Shown: positions 6,271 to 14,090, counted from the first letter of the stretch. The stretch: DNA of 28,927 nt from DAOPYE01 sp035352715 (GCA_035352715.1 DAOPYE010000027.1:1-28927), one strand, 5' to 3'. Numbers and translations: made by a program. Notes: generated by a model from the letters alone, not told the origin.

Positions 6271-7622
6271 AGCTCGTCCTCGCGATCCGGCTGGTCTTCT
6301 GGAGCCGCCGGGGTCACCTCGCGACGCAGCAGGAACTTGTGCGGAGCCATGCCGCGCATTTCCAGCACGCGAATGCGCCAGCCCTGGAGCCTCAACTCGT
6401 CGCCCACGGTGAGGATGCGGCCGAGCTGCTCCTGGAAGAAGCCGCCAAGACTCACGGAATCCGTCGAGGCCTCCAGGCGCAGATCCAGGTGGTCCTCCAG
6501 CTGCTCCAGCGTCACCGTGCCCTCGGCCAGCCAGGTGCCGCTGCGGGTCTGGCGCAGATTGATCGCCTCGCGATCGAACTCGTCCTGAATCTCGCCCACC
6601 AGCTCTTCCAGCACATCCTCCAGCGTCACCAGGCCGTCGATACCGCCGTGTTCGTTCACCACCAGGGCCAGGTGCTGTTTCTGTTTCTGGAAATCCAGCA
6701 GCAGATCCTGGATCAGGCGCATCTCGGGCACCAGGAACGCTGGACGCGCCAGGGCGCGCAGATCCACGTCCGATGCGCTCTCGTTGATGGCCCAGAGCAG
6801 TTCCTTGATGTGGATGACGCCCACCACATGATCCAGATCGCCATCCACGACGGGCATGCGCGTATGCGGGGAAACGCGCGCCAGGGCCAGGTTCTCGGCC
6901 AGCGGGGCGTTGAGATCGAAGCAGATCACCTTGGCGCGGGGGATTGCCACCTCTCGCACCGTGCGGCGCGAGAAATCGAAAAGGTTCTCGATGAGATCCT
7001 TGCGCGCCAGCTCCAGGTTGCCCCAGGCCTGGCTCTTGACCAGCATGCGCTTGAATTCCTCTTCGGAGGGCGGCCGGTCCTCCATGCGAGCGCTCTCCGC
7101 CTTGACGCCCAGCATTCGCCCCACATGCCGCGTGAGCAGGAGCAGCACCCAGGTGATGGGCCAGATGAGGCGGGACCAGATCAGCAGGGGTCGCGCCGTC
7201 CAGATGGCCCAGCTGGTGGATGAGCGGATCGCGACGCTTCGCGGCAGCAGCTCCGCCAGCACCACCTGGAGCACGGTGATGGAAAGCAGCCCGGCGGTGG
7301 AACCCAGCACCAGGCCCACATGGGGCCACGGCAGGAACCCGAAGACCGTCCGGAACCAGCCCACGAACAGATCCTCGCCCGCGGCGCCCAGGGTGATGGT
7401 GAGCAGCGTGATGGCGACCTGGATGCTGGACAGGTGCTGGTCGAGCCGCCGATGCACCTCCAGGGCCCACGCGGCCTTCGGATGACCATTCTCGAGCATC
7501 GCTTCGAGCTGGGTGGCGCGCACGCGGACGGCGGAGAACTCCGCCACCACGAAGAATCCCGTGAGCAGGATGAGGATGGGCGTGGCGACCATCGCGCCCA
7601 CGTTCAGGGAACTTGCTTCCAT
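6267..7622 (-). CDS. CorC/HlyC-family (CNNM-type) membrane protein with CBS domains
   Basis: A 451-aa inner-membrane protein. Domain order: DUF21/CNNM transmembrane domain (residues about 10-195, with three or four hydrophobic helices including the first, ATPILILLTGFFVVAEFSAVR), a CBS pair (about 215-335, with HTRMPVVDGDLDHVVGVIHIKELL and ALVVNEHGGIDGLVTLEDVLEELVGEI), and the C-terminal CorC_HlyC/transporter-associated domain (about 350-435). The family is linked to Mg2+/Co2+ efflux; the hemolysin label is historical. The ATG at 7622 is used in preference to the TTG at 7625. It begins 10 bases after the FrzS-like gene and its stop overlaps the MurU-like start, so the three are one operon. No clear Shine-Dalgarno is seen. 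Confidence 0.9.
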   Translation of the reverse strand: MEASSLNVGAMVATPILILLTGFFVVAEFSAVRVRATQLEAMLENGHPKAAWALEVHRRLDQHLSSIQVAITLLTITLGAAGEDLFVGWFRTVFGFLPWPHVGLVLGSTAGLLSITVLQVVLAELLPRSVAIRSSTSWAIWTARPLLIWSRLIWPITWVLLLLTRHVGRMLGVKAESARMEDRPPSEEEFKRMLVKSQAWGNLELARKDLIENLFDFSRRTVREVAIPRAKVICFDLNAPLAENLALARVSPHTRMPVVDGDLDHVVGVIHIKELLWAINESASDVDLRALARPAFLVPEMRLIQDLLLDFQKQKQHLALVVNEHGGIDGLVTLEDVLEELVGEIQDEFDREAINLRQTRSGTWLAEGTVTLEQLEDHLDLRLEASTDSVSLGGFFQEQLGRILTVGDELRLQGWRIRVLEMRGMAPHKFLLRREVTPAAPEDQPDREDEL

Positions 7623-7632
7623 CAAACCGGCG

Positions 7633-9636
7633 TCAGAAGGGGCGGGTCAGATCGGAGGCCCGCCGAATGTTGTTCTCGAGATCGGAAATGGCGACGGTCA
7701 GGGCCTCCAGGCGCGCGGAGCGTTCGCTGAGGTGGCCATCCAACTCCTGCTTCTCGCGTTCCAGCGTGCCGATGCGGTCCCGTTGGGCCTCGAGCGTGGC
7801 GTTCAGGCGGCCCATGAGGGCCTCCTTCTCGTCCAGTCCGCGCAGCAGCTCCATCTGCTGGCGCTCGTGCTGAAGCTGGAGCTGCTCCTGCTGCTGTTCC
7901 AGTTCCAGGACGCGGTCCCGCAGGGGCTGCAACTCCCGGGTCGCGGATTCGGCGCGCTCCGCCGTGTCCGCGAGCTCCGCGCGCAGCTGCGTCTCGGCGC
8001 CCCGCAGTCCTTCCAGCTCCTGCTGGCGATCGGCCAGGGCGCGCTCGCCCTCGGAAATGTGTTTCTCCAGCTCGCCCAGCTGGGCTTCGAGGGACTGCAC
8101 GCGCTCGCGGAATCCTTCGAGTTCGGCCAGTTCGCGCTGCTGGGCGCGCAGCGTCGCTTCCAGGCCGGCGACATCGACATGAGCGGCCTCCACCTGGCGG
8201 GCTTTTTCGCCCAGTTCGCCCTCGGCGCTTTCCAGGCGGCCCTGAAGCTCCTGGCGCTCGCGTTCGCGCTCCGAAAGCAGGGTCTGGGCTTCGACCAACT
8301 GGCGTTCGAAGTCCTCGGCCCGCCGCTGTTGATCGGAAGCCGCGTCCCGCTGTCCTTGAATCTCCGCCTGCAATCCACTCAGATGTTCGTCCTGTTCCTG
8401 GATGCGGCGGGCCAGCTCATCCCGCTCGCCCTCGGCGCCCCGCAGGGGTTCCAGCTCGGCCTGGAGCCGGTCCCGTTCGGCCTCCGTCTCCGCCAGGCGC
8501 TGTTCCAGTTCCTGCGCACGGCCCGCGAGGCCATCGCGATCCTGCTCGATCTCCCGGAGCCGCTGCTCGGAGGCATCCAGGCGTCCCTGCAGTTCAGAGC
8601 GCTGGGCCTCTCCCGATTCGGCGCCGCTGTGAAGCTCGGAAAGACGGCCCTCGAGCGATCCCAGCTCCTGGGCCTTCTCGGCCAGCTGCCGGTTCAAGTC
8701 CTCCACGCTCGCGTTCAGCTCGCCCTGGCTCTCATTCAGGCGATTGCGCTCGCCCTCCAACCCTTGCGCGCGCTCCTGTTGGGCGCGGGCCTCGGACTGG
8801 GCTTCGGCCAGGGAGGCTTCCAGCTCCTGCGTCCTGGCTTCCAGTTCGCGCAACCGCTGTTGCACGTTTTCCGCAGCTTCGCGCTGCCGGTCCATCTCGT
8901 CCAGATTGCGCGTGGCGGCGTCGTGGACCCGCTGGAGATCGCCCAGCTCGCGCTCTTTCTGCTCCAGGTTCTCGCTCGAGGTCTGCAGCTTGTATTCGAG
9001 ATCTTTCACCCGGGCTTCCAGCAGGGCGACCTTGCCCGCATCCGGGGAGGGCGCGATGGCCTGGATCTTGGGCGGGATGGCAAAAGCCACGGTGGCCATC
9101 GAAGGCGCCTTGGGCAGCGCCGGGTGCGCTTCGGGAAGCGGCGGAAGGGCCGGAACCTCGGCGGGTTTTTCGTCCACTTCCAGCTCGGTCTTCAGGCTTT
9201 CCAGCCACTCATCGCCCAGATCCGAACCCGAGAGATCGCCCAGGGGATTATCCGGATCCATCGCCCGGGGAGGCACCACACCCGAGAGCTCGCTCACCAG
9301 GGAGGCGCTGACCATGGGCTTGTGCAGGTACAGATCCGCCTTGCCTTTCAGGCTTTGATGGCGCGCGTATTCCTCGGCGGTGGCCTTCGCGCTAATGAGC
9401 GCCACCTTCAGCTCACCCAGCTTGGGATTCTTGCGAATCGTGGAGCACAGGGCGTAGCCCTTGTTCTCCGAGACTTCCACACAGATGAGCACCGCCGCGT
9501 ATTCGCCGGATTCGAGGCGCTGGATGACGCCATCGGTGCCGTATGAAAAATCCACGTCGAAAGCGGATTCCAGCGCGACTTGGTGATCCTTGATGAATCT
9601 CCTGTCGCTGTCCACGAGGAGGAGGCGCTGGCCCAT
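7633..9636 (-). CDS. FrzS/AglZ-like pseudoreceiver and coiled-coil protein, 667 aa
   Basis: Residues 1-120 form a CheY-like receiver (LLLVDSD at 5-11, LYLHKP ending at Lys106/Pro107). The phosphorylatable Asp position carries Cys52 (AVLICVEV), so it should not be phosphorylated in the usual way. The segment NKGYALCSTIRKNPKL closely recalls the Myxococcus FrzS pseudoreceiver. A Pro/acid-rich linker (about 125-200) leads into about 450 residues of nearly uninterrupted heptad-like, Glu/Gln/Arg/Leu-rich coiled coil, and the protein ends RRASDLTRPF. FrzS and AglZ have this architecture and act in polarity and motility together with the GTPase MglA. ATG 9636 is chosen because AAGGA sits 7 bases upstream; a TTG at 9642 is less likely. 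It heads the operon with the CorC-like and MurU-like genes, downstream of the degP terminator. The coiled coil is low complexity, so homology rests on the receiver. Confidence 0.78.
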   Translation of the reverse strand: MGQRLLLVDSDRRFIKDHQVALESAFDVDFSYGTDGVIQRLESGEYAAVLICVEVSENKGYALCSTIRKNPKLGELKVALISAKATAEEYARHQSLKGKADLYLHKPMVSASLVSELSGVVPPRAMDPDNPLGDLSGSDLGDEWLESLKTELEVDEKPAEVPALPPLPEAHPALPKAPSMATVAFAIPPKIQAIAPSPDAGKVALLEARVKDLEYKLQTSSENLEQKERELGDLQRVHDAATRNLDEMDRQREAAENVQQRLRELEARTQELEASLAEAQSEARAQQERAQGLEGERNRLNESQGELNASVEDLNRQLAEKAQELGSLEGRLSELHSGAESGEAQRSELQGRLDASEQRLREIEQDRDGLAGRAQELEQRLAETEAERDRLQAELEPLRGAEGERDELARRIQEQDEHLSGLQAEIQGQRDAASDQQRRAEDFERQLVEAQTLLSERERERQELQGRLESAEGELGEKARQVEAAHVDVAGLEATLRAQQRELAELEGFRERVQSLEAQLGELEKHISEGERALADRQQELEGLRGAETQLRAELADTAERAESATRELQPLRDRVLELEQQQEQLQLQHERQQMELLRGLDEKEALMGRLNATLEAQRDRIGTLEREKQELDGHLSERSARLEALTVAISDLENNIRRASDLTRPF

Positions 9637-9680
9637 GGGCAATTCCTTGAAGAGGGAGGTTCAGTCTAGCGCACTCTACG

Positions 9681-9716
9681 AAAAAGAACCGCCGGGCAGT
9701 GGCCCAACGGTTCTTT
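9681..9716 (-). terminator. Rho-independent terminator of the DegP gene
   Basis: On the - strand, AAAGAACCG (9716-9708) pairs with CGGTTCTTT (9691-9683) around a GC-rich loop that can pair further (GGGC/GCCC). The descending arm runs into five consecutive Ts (complement of 9681-9685). It lies 20 bases beyond the degP stop and before the FrzS-like start, separating the two transcription units. Confidence 0.85.
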
Positions 9717-9735
9717 CATCGCGAAGCCCTTGCGG

Positions 9736-11259
9736 CTACTTGGCCGGAATGGCGAGGGTGACCTGCCCTCCCCGGACACGGACGCCCAACAGAAGGGGCT
9801 TGCCGTTGGCTTTTTTCACCTGCGCGTTGAACTCGGAGACGGTCTCCACCGCCTTGGTCCCCACGGCGGTGATCACCATGCCCTCGCTGAGCCCCTTCTC
9901 GGCGGCCTTGGAGCGGGCCGAGACGTACGTCACCAGCAAGCCTTTGACCTCCTCGGGCACGCCGTATTGATGGCGCGTGGCGGCGCTCAGGGGAGCTACG
10001 GTGAAGCCGTATTCCTTCTCCAGGTTCAGCTCCTTGCCGTCCGCGTCCTTGGGCGAGGCCTCATCGTCCTCCCCGCCATTGGCGGAAGCGGCCTTCTCGA
10101 TTTCCCTGCGATCGCCCAACACCACGGGAATCTCCTTGGCTTTGCCATCGCGGATGACGGAGAGCTTCACCGTCTCTCCGGCCCGGCGACTGGCGATGGC
10201 GGCGATCAGCTCCTCCTTGCTCGTCACCTTCTGTCCATCCACGGCGGTGATGACATCCAGATTCTGGACACCCGCTTTCGCCGCCGCCTGGCCGCGTTCC
10301 ACGCTGCTGACCACGACGCCTTCCTTCACACCCAGGGAGGCCTGGAAGTCCTTGTCTAGATCATCGGGGCGAATGCCCAGGTAGCCGCGGCTGACGGGCT
10401 TGCCTGTGTGCAGTTCCTTCAGGATGTTCTTCACCTGGTTTACGGGCACCGCGAATCCCAGGTTCTGGCCATCGGGGTTGATGGCGGTGTTGATGCCAAT
10501 GACTTCGCCGCGCAGGTTCAGCAGCGGGCCACCGGAATTGCCGCGGTTGATGGCCGCATCCGTCTGCAGGAAGGAACCGATGCCCGAAGCCAGGCTGCGT
10601 CCCTTGGCACTGATGATGCCCTGCGTGACCGTGTGCTCCAGGCCCAGCGGGTTTCCGATCGCCACGACCCATTCGCCCACCTTGGCTGCATCGCTATCGC
10701 CCAGCTTGGCGAAGGGCAGATGCGCGGCGTCGATCTTGATGAGGGCGATATCCAGTTCCTTGTCCTTGCCCAGCACCTTGGCAGGATAGGTCTTGCCGTC
10801 GGACATCTTGACCTCGATGGAGGCCTCGCCGCCGCGGATGCCCTCGATCACGTGATGATTGGTGAGAATCTCGCCATCGGCGGAAATGATCACGCCCGAA
10901 CCGCCCGCCACCACGCGATCCACATCGTCTTCCTGGTTGCGCGGCGCGCGCGGCTGGGGGCGCTGGGGCGAGAAGAACCAGTCGAAGAACTCATCCCCGG
11001 AACCCGGTCCCAGCGCACTCCGCCGCCGATTCTTCACGAAGCTCGTATTGGTGATGGCCACAACGGTCGGGTTGAGCTTCTCGGCCACCTGGGCGATGGG
11101 CGGCAAACGGTCGGCGTCTTTCGCGTCCACCGTCACGGGCGCGTCCGTCTGGGCCTTGCCCACCCAGCGATAGCTCAAGCCCATGCCAGCCGCCATGCAG
11201 GCACCGGCGAAAAGGGAAAGCCCGATGATCTGTTTTGCTTGGCGTTTCATTGCTTGCAT
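9736..11259 (-). CDS. degP: DegP/HtrA-family periplasmic serine protease with two PDZ domains
   Basis: A 507-aa envelope quality-control protease/chaperone. The N-terminus has a membrane-anchor or signal segment (residues about 10-29). The trypsin-like domain carries the full triad: His136 in TNHHV, Asp170 in DIALIKID, Ser242 in RGNSGGPL. Two PDZ domains follow (about 275-375 and 415-505), the first with RGYLGIRPDDL and GVVVSSVERGQAAAKAGV. A charged linker separates them, rich in Asp/Glu/Lys. The region after residue 74 (about 75-117) holds the long LA-loop-like insert with many Arg, Pro and aromatic residues. ATG 11259 has GAGG 7 bases upstream, preferred over the ATG at 11250. It is monocistronic, closed by the terminator at 9681-9716, and divergent from tRNA-His. 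Confidence 0.95.
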   Translation of the reverse strand: MQAMKRQAKQIIGLSLFAGACMAAGMGLSYRWVGKAQTDAPVTVDAKDADRLPPIAQVAEKLNPTVVAITNTSFVKNRRRSALGPGSGDEFFDWFFSPQRPQPRAPRNQEDDVDRVVAGGSGVIISADGEILTNHHVIEGIRGGEASIEVKMSDGKTYPAKVLGKDKELDIALIKIDAAHLPFAKLGDSDAAKVGEWVVAIGNPLGLEHTVTQGIISAKGRSLASGIGSFLQTDAAINRGNSGGPLLNLRGEVIGINTAINPDGQNLGFAVPVNQVKNILKELHTGKPVSRGYLGIRPDDLDKDFQASLGVKEGVVVSSVERGQAAAKAGVQNLDVITAVDGQKVTSKEELIAAIASRRAGETVKLSVIRDGKAKEIPVVLGDRREIEKAASANGGEDDEASPKDADGKELNLEKEYGFTVAPLSAATRHQYGVPEEVKGLLVTYVSARSKAAEKGLSEGMVITAVGTKAVETVSEFNAQVKKANGKPLLLGVRVRGGQVTLAIPAK

Positions 11260-11334
11260 CTGATTACCTCACAAACGTCCCCACATGGCTGGGGTATGCC
11301 AGACATGATGCCACCGCCCAAAAGGTTTCCGCTC

Positions 11335-11363
11335 TGGTCAGAAGCCTCGCTTCGCGCTATCCT
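11335..11363 (+). promoter_or_regulatory. Candidate sigma-70 promoter of tRNA-His
   Basis: TGGTCA (11335-11340) and TATCCT (11358-11363) are each 4/6 matches to the -35 and -10 consensus with an exact 17-base spacer. The predicted start near 11370 would be just before the mature tRNA 5' end at 11377. This is a reading by eye only. Confidence 0.5.
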
Positions 11364-11376
11364 GGTTGACCGCAAT

Positions 11377-11454
11377 GGCGGATGTAGTTCAGTTGGTTAG
11401 AGCACTGGATTGTGATTCCAGTTGTCGTGGGTTCGAGTCCCATCATCCGCCCCA
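11377..11454 (+). tRNA. tRNA-His (GTG anticodon)
   Basis: A complete cloverleaf: acceptor GCGGATG (11378-11384) pairs with CATCCGC (11444-11450). The G at 11377 is the extra G-1 that identifies tRNA-His, opposite C73 at 11451. The anticodon loop is TTGTGAT with anticodon GTG, the T-arm is GTGGG-TTCGAGT-CCCAT, and CCA is encoded (11452-11454). The anticodon and T arms are nearly identical to those of E. coli tRNA-His. Confidence 0.98.
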
Positions 11455-11462
11455 ACACCCAG

Positions 11463-11486
11463 AAGGCCCCGCAACCGCGGGGTCTT
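11463..11486 (+). terminator. Intrinsic terminator after tRNA-His
   Basis: AAGGCCCCGC (11463-11472) pairs with GCGGGGTCTT (11477-11486) through a 10-bp stem with one G-U pair and an AACC loop. The following TCTTCGAGTTCTT is moderately T-rich. It begins 8 bases after the tRNA CCA end. Confidence 0.75.
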
Positions 11487-11599
11487 CGAGTTCTTATGGA
11501 AGTTGGATGGACAGACCCCAGACCCCCCCCTGGCGCCATGGGCCGATCACCGCAGAAAGCCGCTTTTCCCCGCATCCGTTTCGACCTCACAATGAGGCC

Positions 11600-11968
11600 A
11601 TGTCCTTCAGCGAACTTCGGCGCTACCGGCGAGCCAATGTGGATTCGGGCCATTTGATGCAGTTCAAGGCCCTGGGGCGCTTTTTCCTGGGCCTGCCCGT
11701 CGTGACCGTGGGCGCCGGGGGCTGCTGCGTCCACATCTCCACCACGCTGGCGGGCGATCTCAAGCCGGATACGCCCCTGAGCCGCATCCTGATCCAGCAC
11801 CCAGAACTGCCGAGAACCCTGCTGGAGGGCCGTATCTCGTGGATCCGCGGCCGTCAGCCGGGCCTGCACAGCGACATCGTGGAAATGGGCATCGAGTTCC
11901 AGGACCCCGATCCCACGTTCGTGGAAGTGGTCGATGCCTACGTCCTCAAGCTCCTGAAAGAGGCGTAG
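11600..11968 (+). CDS. PilZ-domain-like protein, 122 aa
   Basis: The protein consists of a single PilZ-like domain, which in other proteins binds cyclic di-GMP and controls motility or envelope functions. The N-terminal RxxxR motif is present at Arg7-Arg11 (RRYRR), followed by a predicted beta-barrel. The second canonical motif, (D/N)xSxxG, is altered to about TVGAGG (36-41), which may weaken ligand binding. The strand GRISWIRGRQ and the ending DIVEMGIEFQD are typical of PilZ barrels. The ATG at 11600 has GAGG only 2 bases upstream, a tight spacing. A longer in-frame extension runs through the tRNA and its terminator and is rejected. The 3' end overlaps the convergent RND fragment by 31 bases. 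No signal peptide or membrane segment is seen. Confidence 0.65.
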   Translation: MSFSELRRYRRANVDSGHLMQFKALGRFFLGLPVVTVGAGGCCVHISTTLAGDLKPDTPLSRILIQHPELPRTLLEGRISWIRGRQPGLHSDIVEMGIEFQDPDPTFVEVVDAYVLKLLKEA

Positions 11969-12083
11969 CGCGCTCTGCACCAGAGCCGGAACCGGTCCAG
12001 GTAGAGGTAGGCCACCGGCATCGTATAGAGCGTCAGCATCTGGCTGAACAGCATGCCGCACATGATCGCAATGCCTCGGGGGC
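11938..12083 (-). pseudogene. C-terminal fragment of an RND efflux transporter (AcrB/MdtC type)
   Basis: On the - strand the last codons of an RND pump read RGIAIMCGMLFSQMLTLYT followed by MPVAYLYLDR, the hallmark last transmembrane helix of HAE-type RND transporters, ending FRSLRT and a stop at 11938-11940. Only about 46 residues of an approximately 1000-residue protein are present. The fragment reaches the N-run at 12084. The sequence on the far side, after the shared 55 bases, reads in this frame to a stop within 16 codons and shows no RND similarity, because ubiD lies there. It is either a remnant of a deleted pump gene or the end of a complete gene misjoined by scaffolding. It overlaps the PilZ-like gene end by 31 bases, tail-to-tail. 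Confidence 0.75.
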
Positions 12084-12238
12084 NNNNNNNNNNNNNNNNN
12101 NNNNNNNNNNNNNNNNNNNNNNNNNNNNNNNNNNNNNNNNNNNNNNNNNNNNNNNNNNNNNNNNNNNNNNNNNNNNNNNNNNNAGCGTCAGCATCTGGCT
12201 GAACAGCATGCCGCACATGATCGCAATGCCTCGGGGGC
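12029..12238. repeat. 55-bp duplication flanking scaffold gap 2
   Basis: The 55 bases at 12029-12083 recur exactly at 12184-12238 with only Ns between. Fifty-five is a usual de Bruijn k-mer size, so these look like the shared end k-mer of two contigs. The 55-mer encodes the most conserved part of the RND C-terminus, a sequence likely to be present in several genomic copies. Confidence 0.85.
12084..12183. other. Assembly gap, 100 N
   Basis: A run of exactly 100 Ns, a placeholder between contigs. The identical 55-base flanks suggest a negative true gap, or a join through a repeated sequence. The order of the PilZ side and the UbiD side should be treated as uncertain. Confidence 0.97.
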
Positions 12239-12332
12239 AGCGTCTGACCTGCTTATCGTGAGCCCACGCGCAGGCCTCGCAACTCCCGCGTCAAGGCTTT
12301 CCGCAGATTCCGGCTTGATGCAGACTGGCCGC

Positions 12333-13799
12333 ATGGACCGCGACTACCAGACCTTCCTCCAAGAACTCGAAGCGGCTAATGAACTGCGGCGCATCACCGT
12401 CGAGGTGGATCCGGTGCTCGAGATCGGAGCCATCGCGGATCGCGTGGCGAAGCAACCGAACGGGGGCCCGGCGCTGTTTTTCGAAAACGTCAAAGGCTCC
12501 CGCCTTCCCGTAGCCATGAACGTCTATGGAAGTCCGAGGCGGATGGCGATGGCGCTGGGGGTGGACCGCGAACCTCGCGGCCTGGACGCCATCGGGGATC
12601 GCATCGAGGCGCTGATCCAGGAGGCCATGCCCAAGCCGGGTTCGGGCTTTCTCGACAAGCTCGCCAAGCTGCCGCTCCTGGCCGATGTCTCCAGTTGGAT
12701 GCCCAGGACCGTCCGGCATGGACGCTGCCAGGAGGTCATCCTGCGCGGCGAAGACGCCCGGCTTTCGGATCTACCCGTGCTCACGACGTGGCCCGAGGAC
12801 GGCGGTCCCTTCATCACCATGGGCATGAGCCATCTGCGCCACAAGGACGGCAGGCGCAACATGGGTCTGTACCGCCTGCAGGTCCACGACGATCGCACGC
12901 TGGGCTTCCACACCCAGATGCACCACGACGGCGCGCAGGCGCGGACGGGCTACGGATCGGGCGAACGCATGCCGGTTTCCGTAGCCTTCGGTGGCGACCC
13001 GGCCCTGCTCTACGCGGCTACCGCGCCGCTTCCGCCCTTTCTCTCGGAAGTCATGTTCACGGGCTTCCTGCGCGGCAAAGGCGTGGAGATGGTGCGCTGC
13101 GTGAGCAATGATTTGGAGGTCCCCGCCAATAGTGAGATCGTCATCGAGGGCTGGGTGGACCCCGCCGAATTGCAGCGAGAGGGCCCCTTCGGCGATCACA
13201 CGGGCTACTACTCGCTGGCCGACGACTATCCCGTTCTGCACGTGGAAGCCATCACGCACCGCAAGAACCCCGTTTTCCCGGCCACCATTGTCGGCCGCCC
13301 GCCCCAGGAGGACGCTGCCCTGGGACTGGCCACCGAGCGGATCTTCCTGCCCTTGCTGCGCTTGGTCCTGCCAGAAATCGTGGATATACACCTGCCCGCG
13401 GCGGGTGGCTTCCACAACCTCGTCATCGTCGCCATCCGCAAGGCCTTCCCGGGCCATCCCCAGAAAGTCATGAACGCGATCTGGGGCACGGGCCAGATGA
13501 TGTTCAGCAAGGGCATCGTGGTGGTGGACGAAGACATCGATCCTCACGATCTGAATGAGGTGCTGTTCCGCGTGACCTCCAATGTGGACCCCCGGCGCGA
13601 CATGCTCTTCACGGACGGCCCGCTGGACGCGCTCGATCACGCCAGCGATCGCTTTGCCTACGGAAGCAAGATCGGCATCGACGCCACGCGGAAGAACAAG
13701 CCCTTCGACGCCTTCCCCCGCGAATGGCCGCGGGACCTGACATTCCCGGAAGCGATCCTGGATCGCGTCACACAGCGATGGAGCCTATACGGGCTTTGA
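12333..13799 (+). CDS. ubiD: UbiD-family prenylated-FMN-dependent decarboxylase
   Basis: A 488-aa member of the UbiD family, reversible (de)carboxylases that use prenylated FMN and Mn2+/K+. The usual substrate in this setting is 4-hydroxy-3-polyprenylbenzoate (ubiquinone) or a related menaquinone/futalosine intermediate. Visible features are NMGLYRLQV (about 176-184, cofactor phosphate and metal region), HTQMHHDGAQ (193-202), and REGPFGDHTGYYS (282-294) containing the catalytic Glu283 region. The length matches E. coli UbiD (about 497). The ATG at 12333 gives the canonical N-terminus MDRDYQTFLQELE; an in-frame ATG at 12318 is possible and neither has a strong ribosome site. No ubiX or quinone gene is adjacent, so the exact substrate is inferred. 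Confidence 0.92.
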   Translation: MDRDYQTFLQELEAANELRRITVEVDPVLEIGAIADRVAKQPNGGPALFFENVKGSRLPVAMNVYGSPRRMAMALGVDREPRGLDAIGDRIEALIQEAMPKPGSGFLDKLAKLPLLADVSSWMPRTVRHGRCQEVILRGEDARLSDLPVLTTWPEDGGPFITMGMSHLRHKDGRRNMGLYRLQVHDDRTLGFHTQMHHDGAQARTGYGSGERMPVSVAFGGDPALLYAATAPLPPFLSEVMFTGFLRGKGVEMVRCVSNDLEVPANSEIVIEGWVDPAELQREGPFGDHTGYYSLADDYPVLHVEAITHRKNPVFPATIVGRPPQEDAALGLATERIFLPLLRLVLPEIVDIHLPAAGGFHNLVIVAIRKAFPGHPQKVMNAIWGTGQMMFSKGIVVVDEDIDPHDLNEVLFRVTSNVDPRRDMLFTDGPLDALDHASDRFAYGSKIGIDATRKNKPFDAFPREWPRDLTFPEAILDRVTQRWSLYGL

Positions 13800-13922
13800 T
13801 GGGATCGCTTTGCTCAACGGGCAGGCCCCAGCGGGCACATCACGCGGCCTCGAGAAACGATGCGTTTCGCAACGCGCACACATCCTGTTTGATCTAGGCT
13901 CGGATCGGGCGACCGAAGGCAT

Positions 13923-13959
13923 GGCGGCCGACGCACCCGGCGCCGACGCGCCGACCGCC
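13923..13959 (+). terminator. Possible imperfect terminator after ubiD
   Basis: GGCGGCCGACGC (13923-13934) and GCGCCGACCGCC (13948-13959) pair at 10 of 12 positions and are followed by an AT-rich tail (ATCTGTATTATTATT). The tail is not a clean T-tract, so the call is tentative. Confidence 0.4.
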
Positions 13960-14073
13960 ATCTGTATTATTATTCGACATTTTTTGAAAAATACGATGCA
14001 ACAGGCAACACTTTTGTCGTAACATTGCCTGGACGTTTTCCATGCCTGATCCAGACGCGTGCTGCGGATCGGG

Positions 14074-14089
14074 TGGGGTGTTCTTTGCT
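14074..14089 (+). promoter_or_regulatory. Candidate sigma-54 (RpoN) promoter for amtB-glnK
   Basis: TGGGG at 14074-14078 and TTTGCT at 14084-14089 place the invariant GG (14075-14076) and GC (14087-14088) exactly 10 bases apart, as in the -24/-12 consensus TGGCAC-N5-TTGCA. It lies 105 bases upstream of the amtB start. amtB-glnK operons are classic RpoN/NtrC targets. No clear NtrC site was recognised upstream. Confidence 0.6.
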
Positions 14090-14090
14090 C

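Noticed and set aside
7513..9546. A 677-codon open frame on the + strand
   Set aside because: It is the antisense shadow of the FrzS-like coiled coil and the CorC-like N-terminus. Glu/Gln/Leu/Arg codons in GC-rich DNA leave few stops on the opposite strand; the product is low-complexity with no domain.
11366..11599. Upstream extension of the PilZ-like protein
   Set aside because: It would translate through tRNA-His and its terminator; an artefact of a missing stop codon.
5170..12238. Repeats around the N-runs as possible CRISPR, insertion-sequence ends or target-site duplications
   Set aside because: Each is a single exact pair separated only by 100 Ns, best explained as contig-end overlap. 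No CRISPR array, transposase or phage gene was seen anywhere in the window.
13984..14012. A sigma-70 promoter using TTGAAA as -35 upstream of amtB
   Set aside because: The hexamer at 17-base spacing (AACACT) is a poor -10, and 16- or 18-base spacings are no better.
13810..14022. A 70-codon open frame between ubiD and amtB
   Set aside because: Composition changes abruptly along it, it runs over the GC hairpin and AT-rich segment, and there is no ribosome site or recognisable motif.
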